NCBI GenBank assembly: GCA_035275405.1
Contig: DATEMU010000003.1
Span: forward strand, 434,001-498,000
Length of the DNA stretch: 64,000 nucleotides
Reading direction: 5' to 3'
From: Phycisphaerae bacterium
GTDB lineage: Bacteria > Planctomycetota > Phycisphaerae > UBA1845 > UTPLA1
A program made the position numbers and the translations under genes. Positions 26,988-34,831 of the stretch are shown here, piece after piece. The notes under the pieces are model-generated. The model ran no database searches and had not been told where the DNA came from. It saw only the letters and a list, made by a program, of their open reading frames with translations. Positions within the stretch are counted from its first letter, which is position 1. The number at the start of each line of letters is the position of its first letter.

Positions 26988-28717
26988 GGCAGCACCTGGA
27001 GTGAAATCGTCTTGACGGTCGGTTGCTCGCTGCCGGTGATCGAAACGCGCCGGGCCGGGCGATCGGTGAGACGTTGATAGAAATCGCTGAGGCTTTCGTC
27101 GCCGCGCCGCTGCCTGGACCAGCTTGCCAGGAGCGGGTGAAGCACTTGCACCAGTTCGTCTGTCGGCACATCGGCCGCGAATAAGTCGGCGACGCGATCA
27201 CCGGGCATTCCCCCGCCGACATAGACGTGATAGACGTCCGGCTTGCGACCGACAAAAGCGATGTCGGCGGTGTACGGGCGGGCACAGCCGTTCGGGCAAC
27301 CGGTCATTCGCAGAGTAATCGGCGCGTCACGGAGACCGAGCGACGTCAGTTCCGCCTCGAAGCGGTCGACGACCGAGCGCATGAGCCGCTCGCTCTCCGC
27401 CATCGCCAGCCCGCACGTCGGGAGGGCCGGGCAGGCCATTGAGAATCGCCGCGCGGCCGATAGCTGCTCGACCGGTTTGACGCCGTTGGCCTGCATCGAT
27501 TGTTCGACGTCGCTGATTGCCGCCTCGTCGAGATCGGTGAGCAACAGGTTTTGATGCGGGGAGAGTCGAATTCCGGGGCGGTGCTTCGCAATCATCTCGC
27601 GCAGCGCCGACTTCATGCGAACGCCGTCACGATCGATGATCCGCCCATTCTCAATGAAGATTCCGTAAAACCATTTTCCGCCGCCCTGGGGATGGCGACC
27701 CAGATGATCGTGGAAACTCGGCGGCGGCAACGGTCGCGACGGGACGAGCGTCCATGAAACCCGCCGCCGAAACTCCTCAGCGAACCGATCGATGCCCCAT
27801 TCCGCGAGCAAATACTTCAACCGCGAATGTCGCCGGTCTGCGCGATTTCCGTGATCGCGGAAAATCGCGGCGACCGTCTTGACGGCTTCGACGGCGTGCT
27901 CCGGCGCAATGAAGCCGAGAGGTTGAGCCAGGGCGGCCATCGTGTCGGCCTTGCCGTGCGTCATCCCCATCCCACCGCCGACGAGGACGTTGAAGCCGAC
28001 GACGTGTCCGCCCTCCACGATGGCGATCAGCCCGCAGTCGTAGTTGTAGATGTCCACGCAGTTGTCGCTGTCGAGGGCGATGCCGGTCTTGAACTTGCGC
28101 GGCAGGTAGGTGTCGCCGTAAAAGGGCTCCTCGTCCTGCGTCGAGGTGACTTCTTCCTCGTCGAGCCAGATCTCGTGGTACGCGCGGCTGGCAGGGCGCA
28201 GTTCCTTCGCAATCTGCGAGGCGATCTCGCGGAGCAGCCGGTGCGGCGGATCATCCAGCGGGGCCGGGCAGGCCATCACGTTGCGTTCAACATCGCCGCA
28301 GGCAGAGAGCGTCGTGAGCAGCGTCTGGTTGATCTCCGCGATCGTCGCCTTCAGGTTGGTCTTCAAAACCCCGTGAAGCTGGAAGCCTTGCCGCGTCGTG
28401 ACCCGCAGCGACCCGTTCGCGTGGCGATCCGCCATTTCATCGAGGGCGAGGTACTGCTCCGCTGAGACGACGCCCCCGGGAATGGCCATGCGGACCATAA
28501 ACTGATGCGCCTTGTCCTGCCCGCTGTCGCGCAGCTCGCGCCGCTGATCGCGATCATCCTGCTGATAGGTCCCGTGAAACTTGAGCAGCGTCGCCTCGGT
28601 CTCGTCGAAGTGCGTGGCGGGACCGGCCAGTGTCTCGCGAATCGTTCCGCGCAGATGTCGGCTGGCACGTTTAAAGCCTTCAACTTTGGATTCCTTCGTT
28701 CCCTTCGTCTCAGCCAT
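26984..28717 (-). CDS. Assimilatory sulfite (or nitrite) reductase, siroheme/4Fe-4S type
   Basis: 577 residues from the ATG at 28717, preceded by AGGGA; the upstream 26-codon extension comes from an intergenic repeat. The two halves carry the ferredoxin-like domains. The siroheme/4Fe-4S ligands are Cys429, Cys435, Cys474 and Cys478 in CPALPTCGLA and TGCPNGCARPY. The motif NVLVGGGMGMTHGKADT and the MKSALREMIAKHRPG region fit the sulfite reductase hemoprotein beta subunit (CysI). The cysH neighbour and the tetrapyrrole genes favour sulfite over nitrite. Confidence 0.93.
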   Translation of the reverse strand: MAETKGTKESKVEGFKRASRHLRGTIRETLAGPATHFDETEATLLKFHGTYQQDDRDQRRELRDSGQDKAHQFMVRMAIPGGVVSAEQYLALDEMADRHANGSLRVTTRQGFQLHGVLKTNLKATIAEINQTLLTTLSACGDVERNVMACPAPLDDPPHRLLREIASQIAKELRPASRAYHEIWLDEEEVTSTQDEEPFYGDTYLPRKFKTGIALDSDNCVDIYNYDCGLIAIVEGGHVVGFNVLVGGGMGMTHGKADTMAALAQPLGFIAPEHAVEAVKTVAAIFRDHGNRADRRHSRLKYLLAEWGIDRFAEEFRRRVSWTLVPSRPLPPPSFHDHLGRHPQGGGKWFYGIFIENGRIIDRDGVRMKSALREMIAKHRPGIRLSPHQNLLLTDLDEAAISDVEQSMQANGVKPVEQLSAARRFSMACPALPTCGLAMAESERLMRSVVDRFEAELTSLGLRDAPITLRMTGCPNGCARPYTADIAFVGRKPDVYHVYVGGGMPGDRVADLFAADVPTDELVQVLHPLLASWSRQRRGDESLSDFYQRLTDRPARRVSITGSEQPTVKTISLQVLP

Positions 28718-28736
28718 GGACTGTCCCTTAGTTCCT

Positions 28737-28823
28737 AATTGCGAATGGCGAATTGCGAATAGCGAAAGAAAAGGCGCCACAGCCCTTTCCGTCATTCGCT
28801 ATTCGATATTCGCTATTCGGCAT
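28737..28823. repeat. Imperfect inverted repeat of GAATxGCGAA/TTCGCxATTC units
   Basis: Left units (aattgcgaatggcgaattgc onwards) and right units (cattcgctattcgatattcg onwards) are complementary and flank a 25-nt core containing aaggcgccacag. The A+T-richer composition differs from the neighbours. It separates cysH from the sulfite reductase gene and could form a hairpin in the operon mRNA. Confidence 0.6.
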
Positions 28824-28827
28824 TTGC

Positions 28828-29541
28828 CTAGATTCCGTCGCCGTGCAGTCCGCATTCCGTCTTCGTCGTGCCCGTCCAGCGGCCCGCCCTCGTGTAGTCG
28901 CCGATCTGCGACCCCTCGACAGGCTTCGTGCAGTGCGTACATCCGAGCGTCGGGTAGCCGCGCTCGTGCAGTTCGTTGTACGGCACTTCGTGGGACTGTA
29001 CGTATTCCCAGACCTGTTGGCGATCCCATGACACCAGCGGGTTGAACTTGATCAACTGAAACTTCCAGTCCCACTCCATGACCCGCAGCGCCGCGCGCGT
29101 CTCGGACTGGCTCCGCCGCAGCCCCGTCACCCACACATCCGCCCCGGTCAGGACCTCGTTCATGGGGTCCACCTTGCGGATCTTGCAGCATTGATCGGGA
29201 TTGTTCTTCCACAGTTCGGGCCCGAAGTGCTCGGCCTGCTCTTCGGGCGTGAGCGTCGTGCCGCGGTTGATGAAGGAAAGATGCGGATAGCGCTCGGCCA
29301 GCCGGTCGCGCAGCGCGTACGTCTCAGGGAAGAAGAACATCGTGTCGAGGTAAATGATGTCCAGCGGCCGGCGATGCCGGGCATACATGTCAATCAGCGC
29401 GCAGCCTTCCATGCCGAAGGAGGTCGTGATGACGAGGTTGCGATCGCCGAATCGCTCCAGGCTCCAGGCGACCAGCTCCTGCGGCGTGCTTGTCTCGCCG
29501 AGCTTCGTCGTCGGCGGCGGTATCAGAACAGGCAGTCCCAC
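28828..29541 (-). CDS. cysH: Adenylyl-sulfate (APS/PAPS) reductase, iron-sulfur type
   Basis: 237 residues from a GTG at 29541, with GAGGAG eight bases upstream. The N-terminal ATP pyrophosphatase-like fold has VITTSFGMEGCALIDM and DTMFFFPETYAL. The cysteines CC118-119, C201 and C204 (GCTHCTKPV) bind a 4Fe-4S cluster, so it is the APS-reductase-like type. The catalytic Cys230 lies in TECGLHGDGI at the C-terminus. It reduces APS or PAPS to sulfite, the substrate of the next gene. Confidence 0.94.
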   Translation of the reverse strand: MGLPVLIPPPTTKLGETSTPQELVAWSLERFGDRNLVITTSFGMEGCALIDMYARHRRPLDIIYLDTMFFFPETYALRDRLAERYPHLSFINRGTTLTPEEQAEHFGPELWKNNPDQCCKIRKVDPMNEVLTGADVWVTGLRRSQSETRAALRVMEWDWKFQLIKFNPLVSWDRQQVWEYVQSHEVPYNELHERGYPTLGCTHCTKPVEGSQIGDYTRAGRWTGTTKTECGLHGDGI

Positions 29542-29578
29542 GATTGCTACTCCTCACTGAGCGCCCATGGGCGCGGGT

Positions 29579-29690
29579 AAAAAACAAAGCGGCCCTCAGG
29601 AACCATCCTGAAGGCCGCTTGAATTCGCATTCGATTCAAACTAGCGGTGCGCGATCGCCGTCAGGACGCTCCTCCATTGTTCGTCTGACA
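29579..29690 (-). promoter_or_regulatory. Leader with intrinsic terminator upstream of cysH
   Basis: On the minus strand, GTCAGACG and CGTCCTGAC (29689-29682 and 29668-29660) close a hairpin whose 13-nt loop contains ATGGAGGAG. A strong hairpin follows (29620-29587, 14 bp with one mismatch) and then TTTGTTTTTT. This terminator stands ahead of the cysH start, so it can only act as an attenuator of the operon or end an independent short RNA. The GGA in a loop suits CsrA or an anti-Shine-Dalgarno interaction. Confidence 0.6.
29587..29620 (-). terminator. Intrinsic terminator in the cysH leader
   Basis: Stem aagcggcc...ggccgctt with an inner tcagga/tcctga helix and an ACCA loop (plus-strand reading), followed on the minus strand by TTTGTTTTTT. 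It ends about 45 bases before the cysH start. Confidence 0.8.
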
Positions 29691-29835
29691 ACAACACATG
29701 CATCGGCCGACCAGACCGGAGCCGCAAACAAGGGCGGGCTTGGACATGAGACATCTGGTCAACATGGCAATTATCTTAGAGTATTCCGCAGGGGGAGTCA
29801 AGGATGAAGAGTAGCCGCCCCCGGCTGCTTTCGAT

Positions 29836-29863
29836 GGAGATCAGCCGCCCTCGGCTGATCTCC
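29836..29863 (-). terminator. Hairpin directly after the gmhA-like stop codon
   Basis: Arms ggagatcagccg and cggctgatctcc, 12 bp, loop of four. It starts at the base after the stop codon. A second, weaker hairpin with the same GGGCGGCT core follows at about 29815-29830. There is no U-tract, so the terminator call is tentative. Confidence 0.5.
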
Positions 29864-30442
29864 TTAACTCGACCCCAGGCTCCGCTCGACCAGATCACAG
29901 ATGATATGGTACGCCACCTGATGGAGCTGCTGGATCTGGTAGGTGACCTCGGCGGGGGCTTTGAAGCACACGTCGCAAAGCGCGGCGAGCTTGCCACCTG
30001 ACGAACCCGTAAACCCCAGCACCTTACCGCCCCGGTCTTTGGCCGCATTGGCCGCCTCAACAATGCTGGTGCTATTACCGCTGGTACTGATCGCCCAAAG
30101 CACGTCCCCTGGCCGAAGATGGGCCTCGACCTGTCGCGCGAAGACGCGGTCATACCCAAAGTCGTTGGCGATCGCCGTCAAGTTGCTCGTGTTCGTCGTC
30201 AGGGCGAGGCAGTTGAACGCCTTGCGGTCGCGCTGGTAGCGACCGGCGAGTTCCCCGGCGATGTGCTGCGCATCGGCGGCCGACCCGCCATTGCCGCAGA
30301 CGAGGACGGCCCCGCCGGAGCGGAGGGCGTCGATAACCATGGCGCCCGCGTCGGCGATCTGAGCGATGGCGGAGTCTCCGAGGCGGTTCATGGCCGCCTG
30401 CGAATCGGCGATGATCTGACGTATGACTGTGTGGGTGTTCAT
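29864..30442 (-). CDS. gmhA: Phosphoheptose isomerase (GmhA-like SIS domain)
   Basis: 192 residues from the ATG at 30442. It has the SIS isomerase fold: VLVCGNGGSAADAQHIAGELAGRY (GmhA signature, cut here in two: CGNGGSAADAQH and AGELAGRYQRDR), ALTTNTSNLTAIANDFGYD, WAISTSGNSTSIVEAANAAK and the C-terminal VTYQIQQLHQVAYHIICDLV with metal-binding His and Gln. It converts sedoheptulose-7-phosphate to D-glycero-D-manno-heptose-7-phosphate for LPS inner core or S-layer glycan. Confidence 0.93.
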   Translation of the reverse strand: MNTHTVIRQIIADSQAAMNRLGDSAIAQIADAGAMVIDALRSGGAVLVCGNGGSAADAQHIAGELAGRYQRDRKAFNCLALTTNTSNLTAIANDFGYDRVFARQVEAHLRPGDVLWAISTSGNSTSIVEAANAAKDRGGKVLGFTGSSGGKLAALCDVCFKAPAEVTYQIQQLHQVAYHIICDLVERSLGSS

Positions 30443-30866
30443 AGCCTGCACGATGGTTAGTGGGCGATCGGTCCCAATGAAAGCAAGGATTGTAGCGGAT
30501 ACTGGATTGCACGAGATTGTCGGGACCGCGACCACATCGCCTATGGCCGCCGCCACCTCGCGCTCAACATCCGAGAGGACAGATACTTGCGCGGCATCCG
30601 AATCTGCTGGGAAGAAGGGTTGCCTCGCCGTTGTTTAACAAGGTGGGACACTTGGTTACGTCCTATTATCTGTTGGAGACCATGCACTCCGTGGGGAGCC
30701 CGCGGCCCCGGAGGGAGCGACCGAAATACTCGCCTTAATCCATTCGGCCCATCCCTTCCCTCCCGGCAGACCGCCGCGGCCCCGTCCAGACGGATGCACC
30801 CTCTCGACGTGAAAGCGGCGCGTCGAGATCACTCGCCATGATCCCGCCAGCAAGGAGGTCGGTTTC
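30443..30866. other. Intergenic region without a recognised gene
   Basis: 424 bases between divergent gmhA and pseudopilin genes. I see no RNA gene or repeat. AAGGAGG near its right end is the pseudopilin ribosome-binding site. Confidence 0.5.
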
Positions 30867-31808
30867 ATGTTTCTACCCCGGCGCAAGTTTTCTCATTTCG
30901 GTTTAACGCCCATTGAGGTCCTCGTCTCGCTCGGGGCCGTGTCGCTGCTGGCCGGAGTGGTGGCGGCCGGCGCCAATGGCGGCAGCCAGTCGGATCGCCG
31001 GAATCGGTGTCTGGGCAATCTGCGGACGATTATGCAGACCGCGCTGACGTACGCGGAGAATGACCCCAAAAACATTCTGGGGCCGGTGCATCCTGAAGGA
31101 GACAGCTTTTGGTACGAAGGATACGCCGAGTATGGCGGCGGACCCGGCACTATGAACTATGTCGGGTGGGGTGAAGAGTTCGACCCGCGAACTCGGCCGT
31201 TTAACGAAATGCTCTACGGTCTGGAGTTCGGGGAAGCGGGAGTGTCCAATACCGCACCGGGCGATCCCGCGTTCTATAGGGAATTCCTGTGCGCCGGGCT
31301 GGACCAAGGCTGGCAGTCTTGGCCGGACTTTCTAACCGACCCGCGCGAGACGGAAACAGCCTATTTTAAAGCCAACGGTACGTCTTATAGGATGAACAAC
31401 CTGCCGTTTTACGATGACCAGTCGATTGGGATTTATGGAAGACCGGCGCATCGCATTCCAGCACCCTCAAAGACGATCTCTTTCATGGAGGCCCGTGTCT
31501 TCCAAACAGCCTGGACGAACGACATTTGGGGTTCACTCGAACCGGGCGAGCTAACTGGTTATCACCATAGGCTCGGCTACTTCAACGTCTCCTATGCAGA
31601 CGGACATGTCGAGTTCGCCGATTTCGGCGACGGTACTTTTTTTGAACAACCTCCCGACATGGGTGACCTCTCCTTTTTGTTCTGGAGGGGAACCTGGGGA
31701 CGAATGGACTGCCTTCCCGAGTCACCCAGCGGCGACGGCAGTTTCTTGGCACGATCATCGGGTCGGCTTACGCCCCAGACCAGTGTCTTGAGGAGGGTCG
31801 GGGAATGA
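30867..31808 (+). CDS. Type II secretion-like pseudopilin (prepilin N-terminal motif, DGH-type)
   Basis: 313 residues, with AAGGAGG upstream. The N-terminus FSHFGLTPIEVLVSLGAVSL is a class III signal: cleavage before the residue after Gly, Glu at +5, then a hydrophobic helix. The C-terminal part has YFNVSYADGHVEFADFG, the DGH motif of the large pseudopilin families of planctomycetes. The usual F-T-L is L-T-P. The end overlaps the next gene by 4 bp (ATGA), so the two are coupled. Confidence 0.88.
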   Translation: MFLPRRKFSHFGLTPIEVLVSLGAVSLLAGVVAAGANGGSQSDRRNRCLGNLRTIMQTALTYAENDPKNILGPVHPEGDSFWYEGYAEYGGGPGTMNYVGWGEEFDPRTRPFNEMLYGLEFGEAGVSNTAPGDPAFYREFLCAGLDQGWQSWPDFLTDPRETETAYFKANGTSYRMNNLPFYDDQSIGIYGRPAHRIPAPSKTISFMEARVFQTAWTNDIWGSLEPGELTGYHHRLGYFNVSYADGHVEFADFGDGTFFEQPPDMGDLSFLFWRGTWGRMDCLPESPSGDGSFLARSSGRLTPQTSVLRRVGE

Positions 31809-34801
31809 CCCATCAGCGAACAATCTTTCGACCCCACTGCAACCAATTGCTGAACTCTTTGATCGTCGGCGTGGTTGTCATAATTCCTGCTTTCTTGTCC
31901 AGCGCTGCCGAGCCGTTTCGAGTCGCCGACATCCGGAACGCGGCCGGTCCGGCGACGAGCGAAACGTCTTTTCTCGGCGAATTCGTGGAGGGCGATGCCG
32001 GCCAGTTCTTTTTCGTCTGCGACGGCCCCGACGGCGTCGAGTTGTACAAAAGCGACGGGATGCCCGAAGGAACGACCCTGATTCGCGATGTTCGGCCCGG
32101 TCCTGAAGGTTCCTATCCGCATGACCTGCTCGTTATCGATGGCGAACTCTACTTCGCCGCCAACGACGGAATACACGGCGAGGCCCTATGGAAAAGCGAC
32201 GGAACAGCAGCCGGCACGGTCGTCGTGAGGGCGTTTGTCCTGTTTGACTCAACGTGCTTTGTCCGGTCGTTGACCAACATCGGAAGTACGCTCCTTTTTG
32301 TCGCCAACGAAGAAGAGACCGGGCAGGAATTGTGGCAATCGGACGGCACCCCGGAAGGAACGGAAATCGTCAAAGATATCCGCCTCGGTCCGTTCGGCTC
32401 TGGACCAGAACACTTCTTTGTCTTCAACGACACCCTTTATTTTGCGGCCGATGACGGCACGCATGGGATTGAATTTTGGAGAAGCGACGGCACAGGATCC
32501 GGGACGCAAATGCTCGCCGACATCCAACCCGGACCGATGGACAGCGATCCGCATGATTTCACCGAAGTGAATGGAACCTTGTACTTCGTTGCGGATGACG
32601 GAATGCACGGTTTGCAATTGTGGCGAACGAACGGAGCCGAGAGCGATACGCTCATGTTGACCTCGTCGTTGCCCGGAGTGGTCGTGTCGAATCCACGCCA
32701 ATTCGTGCCTTGGAATGAAGAGTTGTTTTTCATTGCGGATGTAAGCACTATCTCGCATGAGGACGACCAATTGTGGAAGACCGACGGTACTGTTTCGGGA
32801 ACCACAATGGTCCAGCCTTTGCCTTGGAGTAACAATCACGCCCATCGAATTGAATCGGTTACGCCGTCAGAAGGGTACCTTTTTTTCGCCGCTGAGCGCA
32901 TCTTTTCAGATTATCGCAACCTATGGCGGACGGACGGCACATCGTCCGGCACCCAGGAGGTTCCGATCAATCTACCGCTGCACGAAGGATACAATCCGAT
33001 CGGTCTAAAGGCATGGGGCGAAACTGTTTACTTTTCGGCCGGCGGTTGGGAATTATTCAAGAGCAACGGAACGGGGACACAATTAGTAAAGGACATTCGC
33101 CCCGGAAGCCTGCCTTCGTTGCCGACTCCGCTCTTCCTGTTTGGAGAGAAACTCATTTTCGGCGCGAACAATGGGACAATTGGACGAGAACTATGGACGA
33201 GCGATGGAACAGAAAGCGGCACAGTAATGGTCAAGGACATTCGTGCCGGCGCGGCCTCATCTGCGCCACGCATGTTTCAGGAACGAAATTCCATGTTTCT
33301 CTTCGAAGCCAAACTCGCTACCGGGGACCTTCAACTTTGGCGAACTGACGGCACAGAAACAGGAACTCGGCTGGTCCACGACATCCAACCCGCCTTTTCC
33401 CATTCCTCCCCTCATTCCATCACCGGCGCAGGCGATGATGTCCTATTCGCCGCCACAGACAATGCCGACCAAACAGAATTGTGGAAAAGCGATGGGCACG
33501 TGACCCAGCGCGTCATGCCTGCGGGCAGCCCGCCGTGGTCGCCGCGCTATCTGGCAAGCCATCGAAAGGCGGCCTACTTTGCGGCCGGAGGCCCGGGCGG
33601 CGTCGAACTTTGGAAATCCGACGGTTCCCAGACGGGGACGCTTCAGGTGAAAGACGTTAATCCGTCCGGCGATTCGCTGCCCGAGTATTTCACCGTACTG
33701 GGGGAGGAAGTTTATTTCAGGGCCTACACTGAACGGCACTACTCACTCTGGAAGACCGACGGTACGGAGGCCGGTACGCAGCCCGCCGTGGATATTTGGG
33801 CAAACTCGGATTCTTCATTAAGCGAAGTCGCGGCCGCCAATGGCATCCTTTTCCTCGCCGCCGACGACGGTCTCCACGGTCTCGAACTCTGGCGGAGCGA
33901 CGGCACGCCCGAGGGCACGACGATGATCCTCGATATTGTCCCGGGATCGGACGGCGCCGAAGTCGAACGGCTGACCGGCGTGGGTGACCGGGTCTTCTTC
34001 ACGGCGGCGAGTGACGATTTCGGCGCGGAGTTGTGGGTCAGCGATGGAACGAGCGCCGGAACCCGCCTCGTGCGCGACATCCGGCCGGGCCCCCTCGGTT
34101 CCAGGCCGCACGATCTCGCGGCCGTCGGCAACGTCTGTTTTTTTGCCGCCAACGACGGCATCCACGGCATCGAACTCTGGCGGTCCGACGGCACGCCGGA
34201 GGGCACGCTGATGGTACGCGACATTGCCGCGGGCGAGGACAGTTCGCATCTGGGGAGTATCGTTCAGATTCCCGGCCTTTCCCTCGCACTGTTGGCGGCA
34301 TACGACGCGGATCACGGCGTCGAATTGTGGCGATCGGACGGTACGGAGGCCGGCACCTACCAAATGGCCGACCTCGCGCCGGGCCCGGCGTCTTCGAATC
34401 CGACCGGCCTGGCCGTGAGCGGCGATTTGCTCTTCTTCCAGGCGAACGATCAAGTCAGCGGCCGGGAACTTTGGGCCCTGAATACCAAGGACATCGACGC
34501 TGATGGCCTCGCCAACGGAAATGACAATTGCCCGTTGCACGCGAATCCGCTTCAACAGGATATGGATAGTGATGGGATCGGCAATTTCTGCGATCCTTGC
34601 CCCGAGCGCATGACCGGCGATGTGAGCGGGGATGATTCGATCAGCGTTGCGGACATTGAGCCGCTCTCAGCGATATTGATCGATCCGGACGCGGCCGATG
34701 TCGAGGACCTCTGTCCCGCGGACGTGAACCGCGACGGCAAGGTTGATGGTGGCGACATCGCCGCCTTCACCGCCTGCCTCCTGGGGGGCGCGTGCCCGTG
34801 A
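31805..34801 (+). CDS. Secreted ELWxxDGT-repeat protein with TSP3 and dockerin-like C-terminus
   Basis: 998 residues. A signal peptide ends around residue 36 (FLSSAAEP). About 17 repeats of 45-55 residues follow, of the form ELWxSDGTxxGTxxVxDIxPG with a YFAA/FFAA strand. At about residue 895 come IDADGLANGNDNCP and DMDSDGIGNFCDPC, thrombospondin type 3 calcium sites. The last 60 residues hold two EF-hand/dockerin-like units: GDVSGDDSISVADIEPL and ADVNRDGKVDGGDIAAFTAC. The repeats may form a beta-propeller or solenoid. Probably surface or extracellular; the role is unknown. Confidence 0.92.
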   Translation: MTHQRTIFRPHCNQLLNSLIVGVVVIIPAFLSSAAEPFRVADIRNAAGPATSETSFLGEFVEGDAGQFFFVCDGPDGVELYKSDGMPEGTTLIRDVRPGPEGSYPHDLLVIDGELYFAANDGIHGEALWKSDGTAAGTVVVRAFVLFDSTCFVRSLTNIGSTLLFVANEEETGQELWQSDGTPEGTEIVKDIRLGPFGSGPEHFFVFNDTLYFAADDGTHGIEFWRSDGTGSGTQMLADIQPGPMDSDPHDFTEVNGTLYFVADDGMHGLQLWRTNGAESDTLMLTSSLPGVVVSNPRQFVPWNEELFFIADVSTISHEDDQLWKTDGTVSGTTMVQPLPWSNNHAHRIESVTPSEGYLFFAAERIFSDYRNLWRTDGTSSGTQEVPINLPLHEGYNPIGLKAWGETVYFSAGGWELFKSNGTGTQLVKDIRPGSLPSLPTPLFLFGEKLIFGANNGTIGRELWTSDGTESGTVMVKDIRAGAASSAPRMFQERNSMFLFEAKLATGDLQLWRTDGTETGTRLVHDIQPAFSHSSPHSITGAGDDVLFAATDNADQTELWKSDGHVTQRVMPAGSPPWSPRYLASHRKAAYFAAGGPGGVELWKSDGSQTGTLQVKDVNPSGDSLPEYFTVLGEEVYFRAYTERHYSLWKTDGTEAGTQPAVDIWANSDSSLSEVAAANGILFLAADDGLHGLELWRSDGTPEGTTMILDIVPGSDGAEVERLTGVGDRVFFTAASDDFGAELWVSDGTSAGTRLVRDIRPGPLGSRPHDLAAVGNVCFFAANDGIHGIELWRSDGTPEGTLMVRDIAAGEDSSHLGSIVQIPGLSLALLAAYDADHGVELWRSDGTEAGTYQMADLAPGPASSNPTGLAVSGDLLFFQANDQVSGRELWALNTKDIDADGLANGNDNCPLHANPLQQDMDSDGIGNFCDPCPERMTGDVSGDDSISVADIEPLSAILIDPDAADVEDLCPADVNRDGKVDGGDIAAFTACLLGGACP

Positions 34802-34831
34802 GGGACCGACCGCGGATTCAGATGGCTCTGA

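Noticed and set aside
28718..28795. 26-codon N-terminal extension of the sulfite reductase
   Set aside because: It is encoded partly by the intergenic inverted repeat, and a ribosome-binding site supports the start at 28717.
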